A stretch of 41,833 nt of DNA from NCBI GenBank assembly GCA_010279815.1, contig QEOQ01000316.1, positions 419,298 to 461,130 of the forward strand, given 5' to 3'. This document shows positions 10,489 through 21,545 of the stretch, piece by piece (positions within the stretch are counted from its first letter, which is position 1; each line of letters opens with the position of its first letter). The position numbers were made by a program, and so were the translations under genes. The notes under the pieces are model-generated. The model was not told the DNA's origin, searched no databases, and saw only the letters and a list, made by a program, of their open reading frames with translations. The DNA is from Brachionus plicatilis. Lineage: Eukaryota > Rotifera > Eurotatoria > Ploima > Brachionidae.

Positions 10489-12244
10489 ATGCTAAAAACA
10501 TTGCTCGTAGTTTTTAGCTTAGGATTTTGCTGGGCCAAAGTGCCACTCAGGGATCCAGAACATTGGTTTGTTGGTCATTCATTTGATCTGCTCAATGAAT
10601 ACATGGGAGGATTTAACTTTGGAGTTGATCAATTGCAAAAGGATGACTACTTGACAGAATTGGCTCAGGCAGTGGCCGATCTGGATGGTAATCCGCATAA
10701 TTTCATCAATTCCTATGCCAAACCAGACGGCCTTAATGTTTTGGTATTCGGAATAAAACTGAATGGCAGCACCAACTATCATGACATACTCACAGACAAT
10801 TTCAACTGTAAATTAGATTAATTTGTATTCAATTATTATTCGAATTTAAAATTTTTTTTGTTGCCTTTTAAAGCTGTAATGGACGGCATGCCAGGATATT
10901 TGAATTTTAGATACAAAAACAACACAATGAATGTTGAATTGAGGCAGTTGAAAAGGCTGATGGACATTACTAGGTGTGATACAATGACTGTTCCACTAAA
11001 GTGTGATGAAGATGCCGTGAAAAATTTGTGGAGAACTGGCACTGGCATTTTCAAGTTCCAAAATGAAAATTACAATTACAAAGTTAAGTTCAACAACATG
11101 CTGAGAGTGTTTGAGTCGATGGCTGATCCACGCACTGACAGATACACACTGGACATATTCAAAGACACCGTGTATACAAACACGTTCAAGAACGAAAATT
11201 ATGAAATGACATTTGATGTGCCTGACTTGTTTGGCGAAGGCTTTTGGAGCACTGAAGAAAGTGGTGTGTGGGGAGTTGGTGATCAAATAGTGACCATTTT
11301 AACTCACGGTGGCAACATTAGAGCTACATCTGAAGTAGAACATCAATTTTTGAAAGTCAACCTATGGATCAATGAACCATTTGTTGCACCAAAAAAACCA
11401 ACTAAAAGACTAAATGACCAAGAACTTAGAGATGAATTCGAAAGCCACTTTAAAACAATGTACGAAATGTTTGACCGTGAACAAGTGTTCAAGAGCTTCG
11501 ATAAATTTGGCGAAGCTTATTCACTTGACTCAAATGGAAACATAAACATTATTTTTGCTCTAAGCTTTCCATCCAGAGAAGATGTTCCAGTTTTGCCAAG
11601 AGAAAGAAGACTTAGCCTTTTTAACAGACTCAAACAATGGCCATGGTTCGCTCCACCGCAGCAATCCTATGTGACCAATCCACTTGGCAAAAGCTCTTTG
11701 GTAGATATTTGGCGAAGAGCTATGGACTTGTCCATTGTTCCTATTAATCAAGACAGAAAAGCTGACGGCCTACCATCACTGAACAAAAATCAAGCTTTGA
11801 ACACTCTTGCTCAAGAGGCTGCTGAAAAAATGGCCGGCGACGGAAAATTTACTTCACCTAACTTTTCCGGTGCTCAAAATGCCAAAGTTTTGGTTGTTGC
11901 CATGAGACTTGACTCATCTACCAAAATCAACGAATACTCATTCGTTCTAAATGACAGTACTGATTTTAGAAACAAAAAATTTAACTTTTTTGAATTAAAT
12001 TTATTTTAATTTAGACAACTTTGGACAGGTGACATGTTTTGACAATTTTTCCAATTTACAACACAGAGTTGCCAGGCTTATCGACAATGAAAGATACATT
12101 TGCAGCAAGAATAGCAGAAATAAAGTTGCTTTGGAAACATGGAAGAAATATGATTCATTTGGCACTGGACATGCGATAACTCCAAATGGTGATGCTTTTA
12201 TGGCTATTGCTTTAAGTGATACTGCTGCCAAAATTGAACTTTAA
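10489..12244 (+). CDS. Secreted protein with duplicated CAP-like block (three exons)
   Basis: Proposed exons 10489-10807, 10874-11956 and 12015-12244; introns of 66 and 58 bases, both phase 1. Joined length is 543 residues. Residues 1-16 are a hydrophobic signal peptide, so the product should be secreted. A block near residues 33-106 (exon 1 end) resembles a block in the last third that ends exon 2: both read N-x-(D/E)...A-Q-(E/A)-A...(V/F)-x-x-(G/A)-(I/M)-(K/R)-L-(N/D)-(G/S)-S-T, and each is followed by a phase-1 intron at the equivalent place. The second block, NQDRKADGLPSL then LAQEAAEKMAGDG, recalls the start of CAP (SCP/TAPS) domains, but the catalytic-type histidines are not evident. 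The middle ~300 residues and the cysteine-containing C-terminus are unrecognised. The donor of intron 2 (GTACTG) is weak, so that junction is the least certain. Confidence 0.75.
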
Positions 12245-12346
12245 ATCACGTTTTTAATACAAAAACTTGAAAAATTTTAACTTTTTTTAGTTATTATCAA
12301 TTTAATTATATTTAGCTGATCGTTTTTTTTTTTGAATTCTTTAGTT

Positions 12347-12352
12347 AATAAA
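12347..12352 (+). terminator. Polyadenylation signal of the secreted-protein gene
   Basis: AATAAA about 100 bases after the stop at 12242-12244. Confidence 0.45.
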
Positions 12353-13131
12353 ATATTCAAAAGTAAAGAAATTTTTAATAAAAAAAAAACAAATCAAAAG
12401 ATTTGTTTTAATGCCTAAGTAAATTGGAGAAATTTTTTCTCTCCATGATTAATTTGTATCTTTTCTTAAATTAAATTTTATTTATTCATTTGTAAAGCTA
12501 TAAGTTCAAGTTAAATAAATGAATGAAAAATAATTGATATATTGATCATCTTTTTCAAGTCTGAATTAAATTTTTCCCAATGCCAATTTTTAAAATTTGA
12601 GACATTTGATAAAAATGTAAATGCTTTCAAACAGAATTATAATTTTTTGACATTGTGAAATTTCATCCAAAACTTCCAATACAAAAATAAAAAATTTTAA
12701 TAACTTTTGTTCTAAGCGTCATAAACTAGTTCTCTAAATGAAATAAAGTGAAATAATTTTTGTTTCACCAACTTGGTAAGTCTTCTAAATCTGTGCGAAT
12801 TCTACAAAATCGCATCCTATTTAAAAGTATTAAAAATAAAACACAATTAATTTGTACAGATTTTGATTTCAGTGTCCATTTTTATATCATTCTCAGAGCT
12901 GTCAGATCCTTTTTACAAGAATTTTTTGAATTTTTTTAATCTTTTAACCTGTGATTCTAAATTTATTAAATTAGTGTTCGAGAAATTTTCAATAATTATT
13001 AATTAATGTTAACATTATTTTTTTTGTGTCCAAAAATTTATTTCTAATTAATGATGTCCATATTTTTCATTCATTGTTCAATTTTATTTACCTAATCTAT
13101 ATACAAAAAATATTAAAAAAATTATTGTTTT
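12353..13131. other. A+T-rich intergenic spacer
   Basis: No gene or element boundary seen. Confidence 0.5.
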
Positions 13132-13250
13132 TCGAGGCCTTTCTTTGCTTTTTCAGCTCTACCGGCTTTCTTTTTTGGTTCAATTGAAACAGTAATGTAA
13201 CAATTTGGAATTGTAACAATACCATGATTAACGGCTAATGCAATAATAAG
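13132..13250 (-). pseudogene. C-terminal coding fragment, transposon-like
   Basis: A 39-codon minus-strand frame reads LIIALAVNHG, then PNCYITVSIEPKKKAGRAEK, ending KGLEKQ and stop. The basic GR-x-x-K-A-K-K tail resembles the tails of transposon proteins, but I cannot name the family. The frame is closed upstream by a stop, so only a remnant survives. Confidence 0.35.
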
Positions 13251-13859
13251 TTATAAATGATAATTTTTCAAACAAAACCAGCAACTATATTTACTAGTTT
13301 CCCTCATTTAGCTCGATTTAAATTCAACTAGTTTAATTTCATTCATAAATTCCAAATAGTATATCAAAATCTAATTTCTTTATTTTCATATAATTCTTAT
13401 TTATATAATTACTATTGATCAGTCTTTCTGATTCTTTTTTAGTCATTACAAATAATGATTTTTAATCAACTATTAAATTGCATTCAAAACAAGCTTGTTT
13501 TTTTTTCGATTTCATCAAACATTTGATGATTATTTATTTATTTTATGATTAAATCGAGATTTCGGCCATTTAGGAGATAAGAAATCTTTTGTCACTTTAA
13601 ATTTTAATAATAACAAAAAAACTTAAGTAAATGTCTATTCTATTTAATTAAAAGTCAATCGATAATTTTAATTTAGTTGAATATATTTTTTTCTTTTTTT
13701 TTTAATATTTCAACTGAAATAATTCATCATGTTTTTTTATTTCTAATATAAATGACAATATGAAAATTTAGTTCATTTATTAAAAAAAATCACAAATTTA
13801 ACAGAAAAATATGTATTTTTTTATATTTTTTTAAATTTTTTAATCTAATTTCAATTTAA

Positions 13860-14014
13860 AATTAAAATAAAAAGTTAATTTTAGGCAAAAAAGTATGGTG
13901 CACTATGTTGCAGTATTTTTGTTAATATTTTTTATCAACTTTAATTATAACTTTAAATTTATCAAAAAATAAAGTATTTTTGTTCAATTTGTATTTTAAA
14001 TTCACTATGCATTG
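13860..14014 (-). mobile_element. MITE family B, partial copy
   Basis: GGTGCAC, a GCAGTATTTTTG tract, a CAACTTTAATT tract and TTGTTCAATTTGTATTTT match, in order, the inverse of the left arm of the family B copy at 20412-20770. The orientation is opposite and the other arm is not recognisable. Confidence 0.5.
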
Positions 14015-14152
14015 TTAATTTTTGTGCATATTTTTAAAATTATTAATCCCTTTTTTCTTGATTTTCTTTACTACTAAAATATTTTTCTATTTGAATGATT
14101 TTTTTTAATTAAAAATTTCTTTTTAGAAATCAAAATATTAAAAGATTCTTAA

Positions 14153-14275
14153 CCAGAATTATTCAAGGAATGCGACGACAATAAAGATGTAAGTAACCAC
14201 GTCAATGCCATAACTGAACTCACTACGTCTCACAAGCCGAATAAAAAACAATTGAAAGAAGGGAATACAAAATGA
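14153..14275 (+). pseudogene. Coding-like fragment, unidentified
   Basis: A forty-codon frame following a TAA reads PELFKECDDNKDVSNHVNAI and continues hydrophilic to a TGA at 14273. Composition is clearly less A+T-rich than its surroundings. It lacks a start codon and may be a transposon protein remnant or a terminal exon; no family is recognised. Confidence 0.3.
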
Positions 14276-14940
14276 TTAGCCTTTTATGAATTGTTATGAA
14301 GATATTTTTACTTAATCTAAATTTTGAAATTAATCAACATTATTAAATAAAATAAGAATTTTAACATGTTATTTTTAATATTAAAATTATTTTCTTTTAT
14401 CACCACAGAACACTAGCTTTAGTAGTGATTCAAAATCTCAATACTGAGAAGATAGAATGATGAATAGTTTCATTAAAAAAGAGACGATTTAGAAAAAAAC
14501 ACATAAAGAAGATACTAAAACATAAAAAAAGATAAGTTCACATAAATCAATTTTTATTTTAAATATAAATAAACATAAATAAAAATGAGAAAAAAACATT
14601 TATCTATTTTTTATTTTATTTAATCAAAGATTAAAAAAAGAGAGCTTTATTAAAAAAAAAAATTAAATAACATAATTTTATGTTTTATTGTCTTTTTAAA
14701 AAAATATTTTTTCAAATTTCTCTTTTTGTTTTTTGTTTTTTTACTTTATCTTTAAATATTTTTTTTTCTACCTCATCCTTAAAAAAGCGTCTTTAATTTT
14801 CTTTTATTTTTGTTTATTTTTCGAGCCTATTAATTTTAGATAATATGCTATATTTTTTGGAAGTTAGCTTTTTGCCTGAATTTATTTGTGAGATAAATCA
14901 ATTCACATCCATTGGCTAGTTAGAGTCGTCAAAATCAATA

Positions 14941-15136
14941 TCATTTAAAGTCAAAATCTACCACAATTGTATCTTCTAATTTTTATTTTCAATGTTGAAG
15001 GATATTGAATTTCAAAAAGTTTGTATGGTTGGTATGGTGTTTTTTCAATTTTCACTTTTTTATTGCCAAATGAGAAGTTTAATTTTTTTCTGGTCGAAAG
15101 TTGTTTCTTTTCATAGTTTATTCCAAAGATGAACAA
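14941..15136 (-). pseudogene. Coding-like fragment with a frameshift, unidentified
   Basis: The minus strand from 15136 reads INYEKKQLSTRKKLNFSFG, then IEKTPYQPYKLFEIQYPSTL. After a +1 shift it continues KLEDTIVVDFDFK to a TGA at 14941-14943. Two coding-like frames abutting in this way suggest a protein remnant broken by an indel. Its upstream end is cut by the 31-base tandem repeat. Family unknown. Confidence 0.35.
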
Positions 15137-15178
15137 ATAAAAAGAAGGAAATTTTTAATTTAATTTAATTAAGTTTAA

Positions 15179-15271
15179 TTTTAATTCAATTTTTTAATAT
15201 TTAATTTAATTTTAATTTAATTTTTTAATATTTAATTTAATTTTAATTTAATTATTAATAGTTTAATTTAA
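15179..15271 (+). repeat. 31-base tandem repeat, three units
   Basis: Units 15179-15209, 15210-15240 and 15241-15271 start TTTTAATT(C/T)AATT and end TTTAATTTAA. Units 1 and 2 differ at one position; unit 3 has diverged more. Confidence 0.85.
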
Positions 15272-16629
15272 TACACCACAGAACTGGTTTAATTTAATTC
15301 AGGTTTAATTAAATTTTTTAAAATATTTTTAAAACAATTTATTTTTATTTTTTAATTTTTTTAATTTTTAAAGTAAAATTTAGTTTACATTTAACATCAA
15401 ATTAAGAAACTTTATAAAATCGTCTCAAAATTCATAGAGACAAAAATAAATTGGGTTTTTGGTATAAAAAAAAGAAAAGGTATATTATTTTTCAAAATTT
15501 TGAAAAATTTTATTCGGGAAAAAAACAATAACTCACTATTTCTTGTCTTTTCTTACGTAATTTTATGCACAATTGTAGATTTTTTGGTAAAATTTTTATT
15601 TGTAATTTTTATTGTAATTTTTATTGTAAATTTTATTTAAATTTTATTTAAAAATTTATTTAAAATTTTTAAAAATCAATAAGATATTTAAATGGAAATT
15701 ATATTCATTAATTAATTTTGCAATGATATAATATTTCATTACAAAATTTTATTAGAAAATAACTTAAATTAAGCAATTCTAGGTTTTCTGTAGAAGCACT
15801 TTTTATTATAAAATAGAAGTTACACAAAGAATTTATGTGTATTCAATAAATTTTTATTCAAAACCTGTAATGTATTTATTCACAAGTCTGACAATCAATG
15901 GAACAAAATGGCCCAATTCTGTTCCTGCTGTCAAGTCTTAAAGTCGCTAAATTTTGATCTTTACATGTATTCTGGTCAAGTTTTTCTTCAAAAATTTTAA
16001 AATAAAAATCTAATATTTGTGGTAAAATTTAAAATAAATTTCACAGATAAAGTTTTAGCCAAACAATATTGACGTGTTTAAAAAACAATATTATTTTTTT
16101 TTCTTAGAAACTGGTTTAAACAAAATTTAGTAAACAAGAAATTTTCATTTTTAAAAATTTGTAGAAAATTTATTTTAAGTTTTCAATAAATGTACAATGT
16201 AAGCATTAAGAGTTTTATTTTTTTTTTGAATTTTTTTTGTTTAATTGAATTTGAATGCTGAAAAAAAGGTGCTTATCTTTCAAGCAAGTGACATTTTTGT
16301 GTTATTTATTTTTTAGGAGTCTCTAATGATTCTAAAATTATGTTAAGTTAAAATTTTAAATTTACGAAAAAATTTTTATATTCGCATAGTTGGTCAAAAG
16401 TCAAAAAAATTCAAACTTTTTCATTTTTATCTAGTAAAATTTGACTTAAAGGAAAAAATTTTGCAAGTCAGAAATTAACCGCAATTAGTTCCCAGTCGAA
16501 ACAAATGAATAAACTCTTTTTCTCACAGTTTTTAAGATAATTTAGGATGAGCTTTGGCAGGTTGGAATTGGGACTAAGTGTCATATTTTATAATATCAAA
16601 TATATTAAGAGTTGTTTAAAGGTCATAAA
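15272..16629. other. A+T-rich intergenic spacer
   Basis: Includes ATTGTAATTTTT/TTTAAATTTTA near-tandem stretches around 15600-15670. No gene seen. Confidence 0.5.
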
Positions 16630-17100
16630 TTTTAAGTCAAGTTCAAATACTAATAAACTATAAGTTTTTGAAATATATATTAAGATTTAAAAACCGTAAA
16701 AGAAAAGGCAGTTTTTACAAAGAAATTGCTTTGGTCCCAGCAGAATCGTCCGATGCAGCTAAATTAGCTGCAAAAAAAGCATTAAGCAAACAGTCAAATC
16801 CGGTATAATGTAGCATTTGTGGTTAATTTATGAAAAATAAAAGGGTGTTAAATTGCACATGTCAAAAAAACACAAAGAATAATTTAGATTTTGTTTTATT
16901 TTTTTTTGAAAATTGGAAATAAAGTTTAATAAATTTTAAAAAATTTCCTGATCACCAAAAAAAATTTATTTTATTTTTTCATAAATTAGAGGCTTTTTTT
17001 ATCACGAAATATGTGATCATTGATCACTGATCACACTCTGGACATGATACCTATGATCACATTTTTTGGTGAACACTTGATCACATTCTGGACATGACCC
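16630..17100 (+). mobile_element. Palindromic-end zinc-finger element (copy 2, left end missing)
   Basis: The right end 16990-17100 is the inverse of the outer left end of the element at 346: the same order of TGTGAnCA palindromes, the CTGGACATGATAC block and a terminal GACCC. Here the palindrome core is often TGATCA instead of GTTCAC. A decayed version of the same zinc-finger gene lies inside. A matching left arm is not visible, so the 5' boundary is approximate. Confidence 0.65.
16672..16882 (+). pseudogene. Decayed C2H2 zinc-finger gene of the palindromic element
   Basis: One frame reads RFKNRKRKGSFYKEIALVP, then KALSKQSNPV, a stop, CSICG, a stop, FMKNKRV; after an indel it continues KLHMSKKHKE and stop. 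The arrangement (NPV, C-x2-C, FMKN/LMKN, KLHM(S/A)KKHK, stop) repeats that of 580-732, which shows both descend from one real protein with a basic N-terminal patch and one C-terminal finger. Two in-frame stops and a frameshift make this copy non-functional. Confidence 0.65.
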
Positions 17101-17559
17101 AAATTTGCTTGTATTAAAAATAACATGCCAAAAAATAACACTCTTTTTTTTTACCGTTTTTAATTTATGGAAATTTTAGTAAGTTTAAATTATTTTTTTA
17201 AAAATTCGTGAAATTACAAATTTTTTATCAATACTGTATGAGAATTAACAAGTCCTTTTGAAAGACTTGAAAGAAGGGTCATGTGGCTTTTTCTGTAGTT
17301 ATTAATATAAAATAGGTTGTCCCTAAAACCCAGATCCGGAAATTCGGCAACAGATTTTGTCAATATAAAACACGGATTTATCTGATTGATTTTCGATTGC
17401 TAAAACCCGGATCCGGATTTTTGAATAAATTACTAAAACATGGACTTTAAAAAAAATTTTTTTTCAAAATTTATTTACATGATGGACACAAAAAAATATT
17501 CAAGAAACTTGCTCATAATAAATTAAATTAAGTTCAATTGAATATTGATTATTTTTCTC

Positions 17560-18150
17560 TTAGATATAAGAGAACTTTTGACGGCTAAAAACAGATTCCA
17601 AAGCTTGTAAAGCATCCGGATAAAAAAATGAACTTAATTTATTAAAATCTACGTTCAAAACACCATGTGACAAATCTTCTGGTTCATTATTAACATTTTC
17701 TCTGTGATTAGAGTTTCGTAATCAAAAGTTTTATCCAATAAAACCATATTTAAAATTCTCTTATCTTTTTTTCTTATTAAATTTATTTTATCTATTTTTA
17801 GGTAATTCATTTAACATCTTATTATAACATTCATCAACTAATTTGACATTTAGGGACAAATTTTTAATTTCACCTTCTATTTCATCATTATCTTGGTGAC
17901 AAAACAATTTTTTTTTGCTTTTATCTCTGTATACTCCTAGACTCAACTGAACACCAACAATATGAACACTTTCAGCTAATTCAGAACATGTTCATGTAGC
18001 TTTTGGATTTAATTTTACCATAAACACATTATTGTTTTCACCATTAATGTTAAACGCTCCAGTTTGGGATGAAAAATGGATCAAACCTTGAGAACAGAAC
18101 CATTTAGCTCGCACTAGAGCGCTTAAAACTCTAGTAACATTTTTTTTTAA
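17560..18150 (-). pseudogene. SWIM-like transposase C-terminus, broken
   Basis: Minus-strand frame: VLSALVRAKWFCSQGLIHF, then GENNNVFMVKLNPKAT, stop, TCSELAESVHIVGVQLSLGV. The last part resembles a SWIM zinc-binding motif (C-x-C...C-x-H), with the first cysteine codon now TGA and the third cysteine replaced by serine. After further stops and a frameshift the gene resumes with NEPEDLSHGVLNVDFNKLSS and FYPDALQALESVF, and ends at 17560-17562. SWIM motifs occur in Mutator-like transposases and ZSWIM proteins; this assignment rests on a degraded match. Confidence 0.5.
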
Positions 18151-18255
18151 AAAAATTATTTTTTGGCATAATGCTTAAGTCTTCCATTTTTCAGTAATAA
18201 CAAATAATAAAAAATTATTCAAGTCATTTAAAAAAAAAACAAAAACATCTAAAAA

Positions 18256-18429
18256 NNNNNNNNNNNNNNNNNNNNNNNNNNNNNNNNNNNNNNNNNNNNN
18301 NNNNNNNNNNNNNNNNNNNNNNNNNNNNNNNNNNNNNNNNNNNNNNNNNNNNNNNNNNNNNNNNNNNNNNNNNNNNNNNNNNNNNNNNNNNNNNNNNNNN
18401 NNNNNNNNNNNNNNNNNNNNNNNNNNNNN
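18256..18429. other. Assembly gap (174 Ns)
   Basis: Run of N characters. It lies inside the GATCCGGA-ended element, probably a scaffolding gap at a repeat. Confidence 1.
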
Positions 18430-20092
18430 TTTAAGACTTATGAAGTTTTTATATTTTGAAAATTTGGTTTAAAAAATATATGGATTTATATAAATTGTCT
18501 GTTTAAATGATGTATTAGAAATTTTCTTTTAGTTTTTTAACAATTATGATCCGGATCCCTATTTTAGGCACAGGCTAAAAAAATAACTTAAATAAAAATC
18601 TTTTTAAATTATTTAATTTCAATTCTATTTTTAATTTACTTCAATTAATCGTGGCAAACCAACGACTATTAATTATTTATAAAATTTTTTAATCAAGGCA
18701 AAATATAAATTGAAAAAATCAACGACACCAAAACAGGAAAATGGCAAAGAATGGTACACGGAACTCAATCAAAACACGTTTTGCAAGCATAAACAGTGGT
18801 GACCAAAACGGTAAATAAAGAAAAAAAAAAGTTAAAATAAAGCATCATTAGTGAGTTTCTTGTAATTTAAAAATTTTTTTAAATTACAAATTGCTAAAAT
18901 TTCAATTTTTAAATATTATTTTTTTAAAATTTAAATCAACAAAAAAAATGATTAGAAGGTAATTTTTAATTTTTTTTCGACTGAATATTTTATTGTGATT
19001 TTTTTAAATCGCCAGAATTGGCATTAACTTAGTCAAATAAAAAATGGTATAAAAATTTTACCAGGTCATTGCAAAGAGCAGAGAGAATGGCTTTCGCTGC
19101 TCATATTGGTAAATCATTTTTTCCATAATTTTTAACAAAGAACAGAGCCAAAAAAATTATCTCTTGTCCTTAAAAAATAAATTCGAAGCATATTGAAGCT
19201 TGCTATCATATTAATAGTAACAATGTAACATTTTTTACGATTGCTTCTAATTTAAATATTTTAAATAAATTCACACTCATAAAATAGTATCCCATTTATC
19301 CGCATTTGATTGTGTAATTTTGATCATGCAAACAAATTCTCTCTAATTGTTACAAAATTAAGAATTTAAACGAGCATAAAATTTTTGTCAAAATCAAACA
19401 ACAATCTTTCAAGCTTTAACTTAAATTGTAAATTTAATTGAAAAATCAGAGATAAAAAAAATGTAAATTAACCAAACAATTTTGAGAACAAAAAATTTCA
19501 AATATTTTTCAATTAATTAAATTAGCTTTTAATTTAATTTGAGCAATAGATAAAATGAAAACTATCTCCCTTTCAATAAAAAAAAAAACATACCTGTTTA
19601 ATTTTATTGATATTAAATAGACGTATTTTATTATATTTCAATATTGATATTAAAATAACAAAAGCGAAAAATAAATATCAAATTTGATTGTCTTAATTTG
19701 GCACAGGCCTGCCTCAATCCATTGCGCACACACACACACAAAGTAAGTACTGTCCATTTAGACCATCAGCTTTGCGTCTCACTACAAAATAGCCCACTTT
19801 TTTGTCCCATTCAACTTTTGTCTAATCAATATTCTAAGCATCTTATCAATGCGGCAATACAACAAAAAAGAGATAAATCTATTTTGTCAAGTCTCTATTC
19901 TAAATCAATGAGTTTTAAAAAAATTTTTAGAGATCAAATTTAAAGATTTGGCTAAAACAAAAACCATATTTTGTTTATTTTGCTCTCGATAGATTTTTAA
20001 TTAATTTTATACCTTTTAGTTACAAAATTCGACAAATTAGTTTTAGATATGATAAAGATTTTCGATAATTAGCATGGGATCTATTCCATGCT

Positions 20093-20112
20093 ATTGATTG
20101 ATTGATTGATTA
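20093..20112 (+). repeat. (ATTG)n microsatellite
   Basis: About five ATTG units. Confidence 0.8.
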
Positions 20113-20411
20113 AACGCATTGATAGCGTGTTTGACCTGTTCGGCTCATTCACTACTTGTCATCTAATTTCAGGAGATTTTGAAAGAGAATTCTCGCATTT
20201 CAAATCACTTTTAACTCTATTGATAATTTAAACTTAATCTTGATTCAACTTAAAATTATTTTCTTCTTTTTTTTTTTATCTAGTTACAATTATTTGGTTC
20301 ATTAATAATCTGTATGGATAATTAATATTATAATTTTTTTTTTATTTTAAAAATGATTAAAAATAAAATTTCCATCTAAAAAATTTGATCTTATTTTAAT
20401 GAAAAATTTTT

Positions 20412-20770
20412 GGTATTATGAAATTCAGATGCAAATTGAACAAAAATTCTTCCTTTATGATGAATTTAAATTAAAGTTAATTAAATATACTTAAAAAATA
20501 TTGCATGAAAGTGCACCTTTTTTACCTAAAATAAAATCATTATTTTTATTTTTTATAGAAAATTAAACTAATAACCAATTAAAATCTTGTTAGTACTATT
20601 TTTTGTCTGATTAAAACATGAGAATAATCTGAACAGATAAAACAAATAAAAAAAAAATTTAGTAAAAAAAATGGTACAATATTTTTTTAAGTATATTTAA
20701 TTAACTTTAATTTTAGTTCATCAACAAAAAAAGAATTTCTGTTCAATTTGTATTTGAATTTCATAGCATT
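20412..20770 (+). mobile_element. MITE family B, complete copy
   Basis: Inverted arms of roughly 95 bases: the left starts GGTATTATGAAATTC and the right ends GAATTTCATAGCATT. Both contain CAAATTGAAC, ATGAA and TTAATTAAATATACTTAAA tracts. The flanks 20403-20411 and 20771-20779 are similar (7 of 9) but A/T only. No protein is encoded. The better-preserved duplication of the sibling at 32043-32466 identifies the family as 9-bp-duplicating. Confidence 0.75.
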
Positions 20771-21545
20771 AATTTTTTTAAAATTATTCACTTATTTTAA
20801 GTTTAAGTTTAAAAAAAAATATTTATAAATTTATGATTGTTAGTTTGGATTTAATTTTGTAAAATCATCATAATTTACATTGACTGATTTACTGAACCTA
20901 ATTAAAATATCCGATTAGGTGCGAGAGCTTCTGCAGTCAAAAAGAAAAGAGGCCAAGGTTTCCAATTTTATTTAAAAAATTAAAAACAAAATTTACTATA
21001 ATATTTTAAATGAAAAAAAAATTTTCTCTTTGCTGAACAACCTCTTGAGTATTTAATTAAAAATATTTTCTCACCAAAATGTTAAACCTTCATTTTAGAA
21101 TGTATTCGGAAATTTTTCATAAAAATCAAAAAATCTTGGCTCTTAATAATATTTTATTTAATTTTATTAATTAAGTATTTTTTATTTCAAAAATTACGCC
21201 AATTAAAAATCAAATATTAAAATATAAAATTATAAAAAAAATGTTTTTATAAAAATAAGACAATTATTTTTTTTTTAAAATTTCATGCTTTAAAAATTTA
21301 CTAAAAATTTTTTTTTACAATTAAAAATAATTTCATTATCAACTTGTTGTTCTTGTTTGTTTATTTTATTTTTTTTTTTTGACACCACCAAATACAGAGA
21401 CAGGACGTCGTTTAATGAGCGAGATCTACTGGACCTTTTCCAGCACCTCTCAAACGTATTCTCAAGTCTGTCCCGACTTTCTTTAATAAATAAAAAATTA
21501 TCATTTGTAAGAAAATTAAAGACTTATGATCAATATTTCATTTAG

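Larger units (their letters stand above)
17314..18576 (-). mobile_element. Decayed DNA transposon with GATCCGGA ends
   Basis: The ends 17314-17340 and 18550-18576 are inverted and match at about 20 of 27 positions, sharing GT-x-CCTAAAA and GATCCGGA. The left end repeats the motif internally (TAAAACCCGGATCCGGA, 17401-17417). A minus-strand transposase-like remnant lies inside. The interior is broken by the assembly gap. Superfamily is uncertain; a Mutator-like origin is suggested by the SWIM-like remnant. Confidence 0.6.
18741..21490 (+). other. Candidate multi-exon transcript with long introns (coding status uncertain)
   Basis: Five G+C-richer islands each carry splice signals: ATG-containing 18741-18810 (donor GTAAAT), 19065-19108 (acceptor CCAG, donor GTAAAT), 19707-19742 (acceptor ACAG, donor GTAAGT), 20919-20957 (acceptor TTAG, weak donor GTTTCC) and a last exon from 21398 (acceptor ACAG) with AATAAA at 21485-21490. 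Joined, phases stay consistent and give 68 residues: starts MAKNGTRNSIKTRFASIN, contains EQREWLSLLIL and KVRELLQSKRKEAK, ends RQDVV. If the fourth donor is instead after 20935, the last exon is read in a long open frame (TSFNERDLLDLFQHLSNVF). No family is recognised. It could equally be a spliced non-coding RNA. Long introns here contrast with the tiny ones elsewhere. Confidence 0.4.

Noticed and set aside
19698..19943. 81-codon open frame including the (CA)n run
   Set aside because: Runs across a strong donor (GTAAGT at 19743); only the 36-base exon candidate before it fits the splice pattern.
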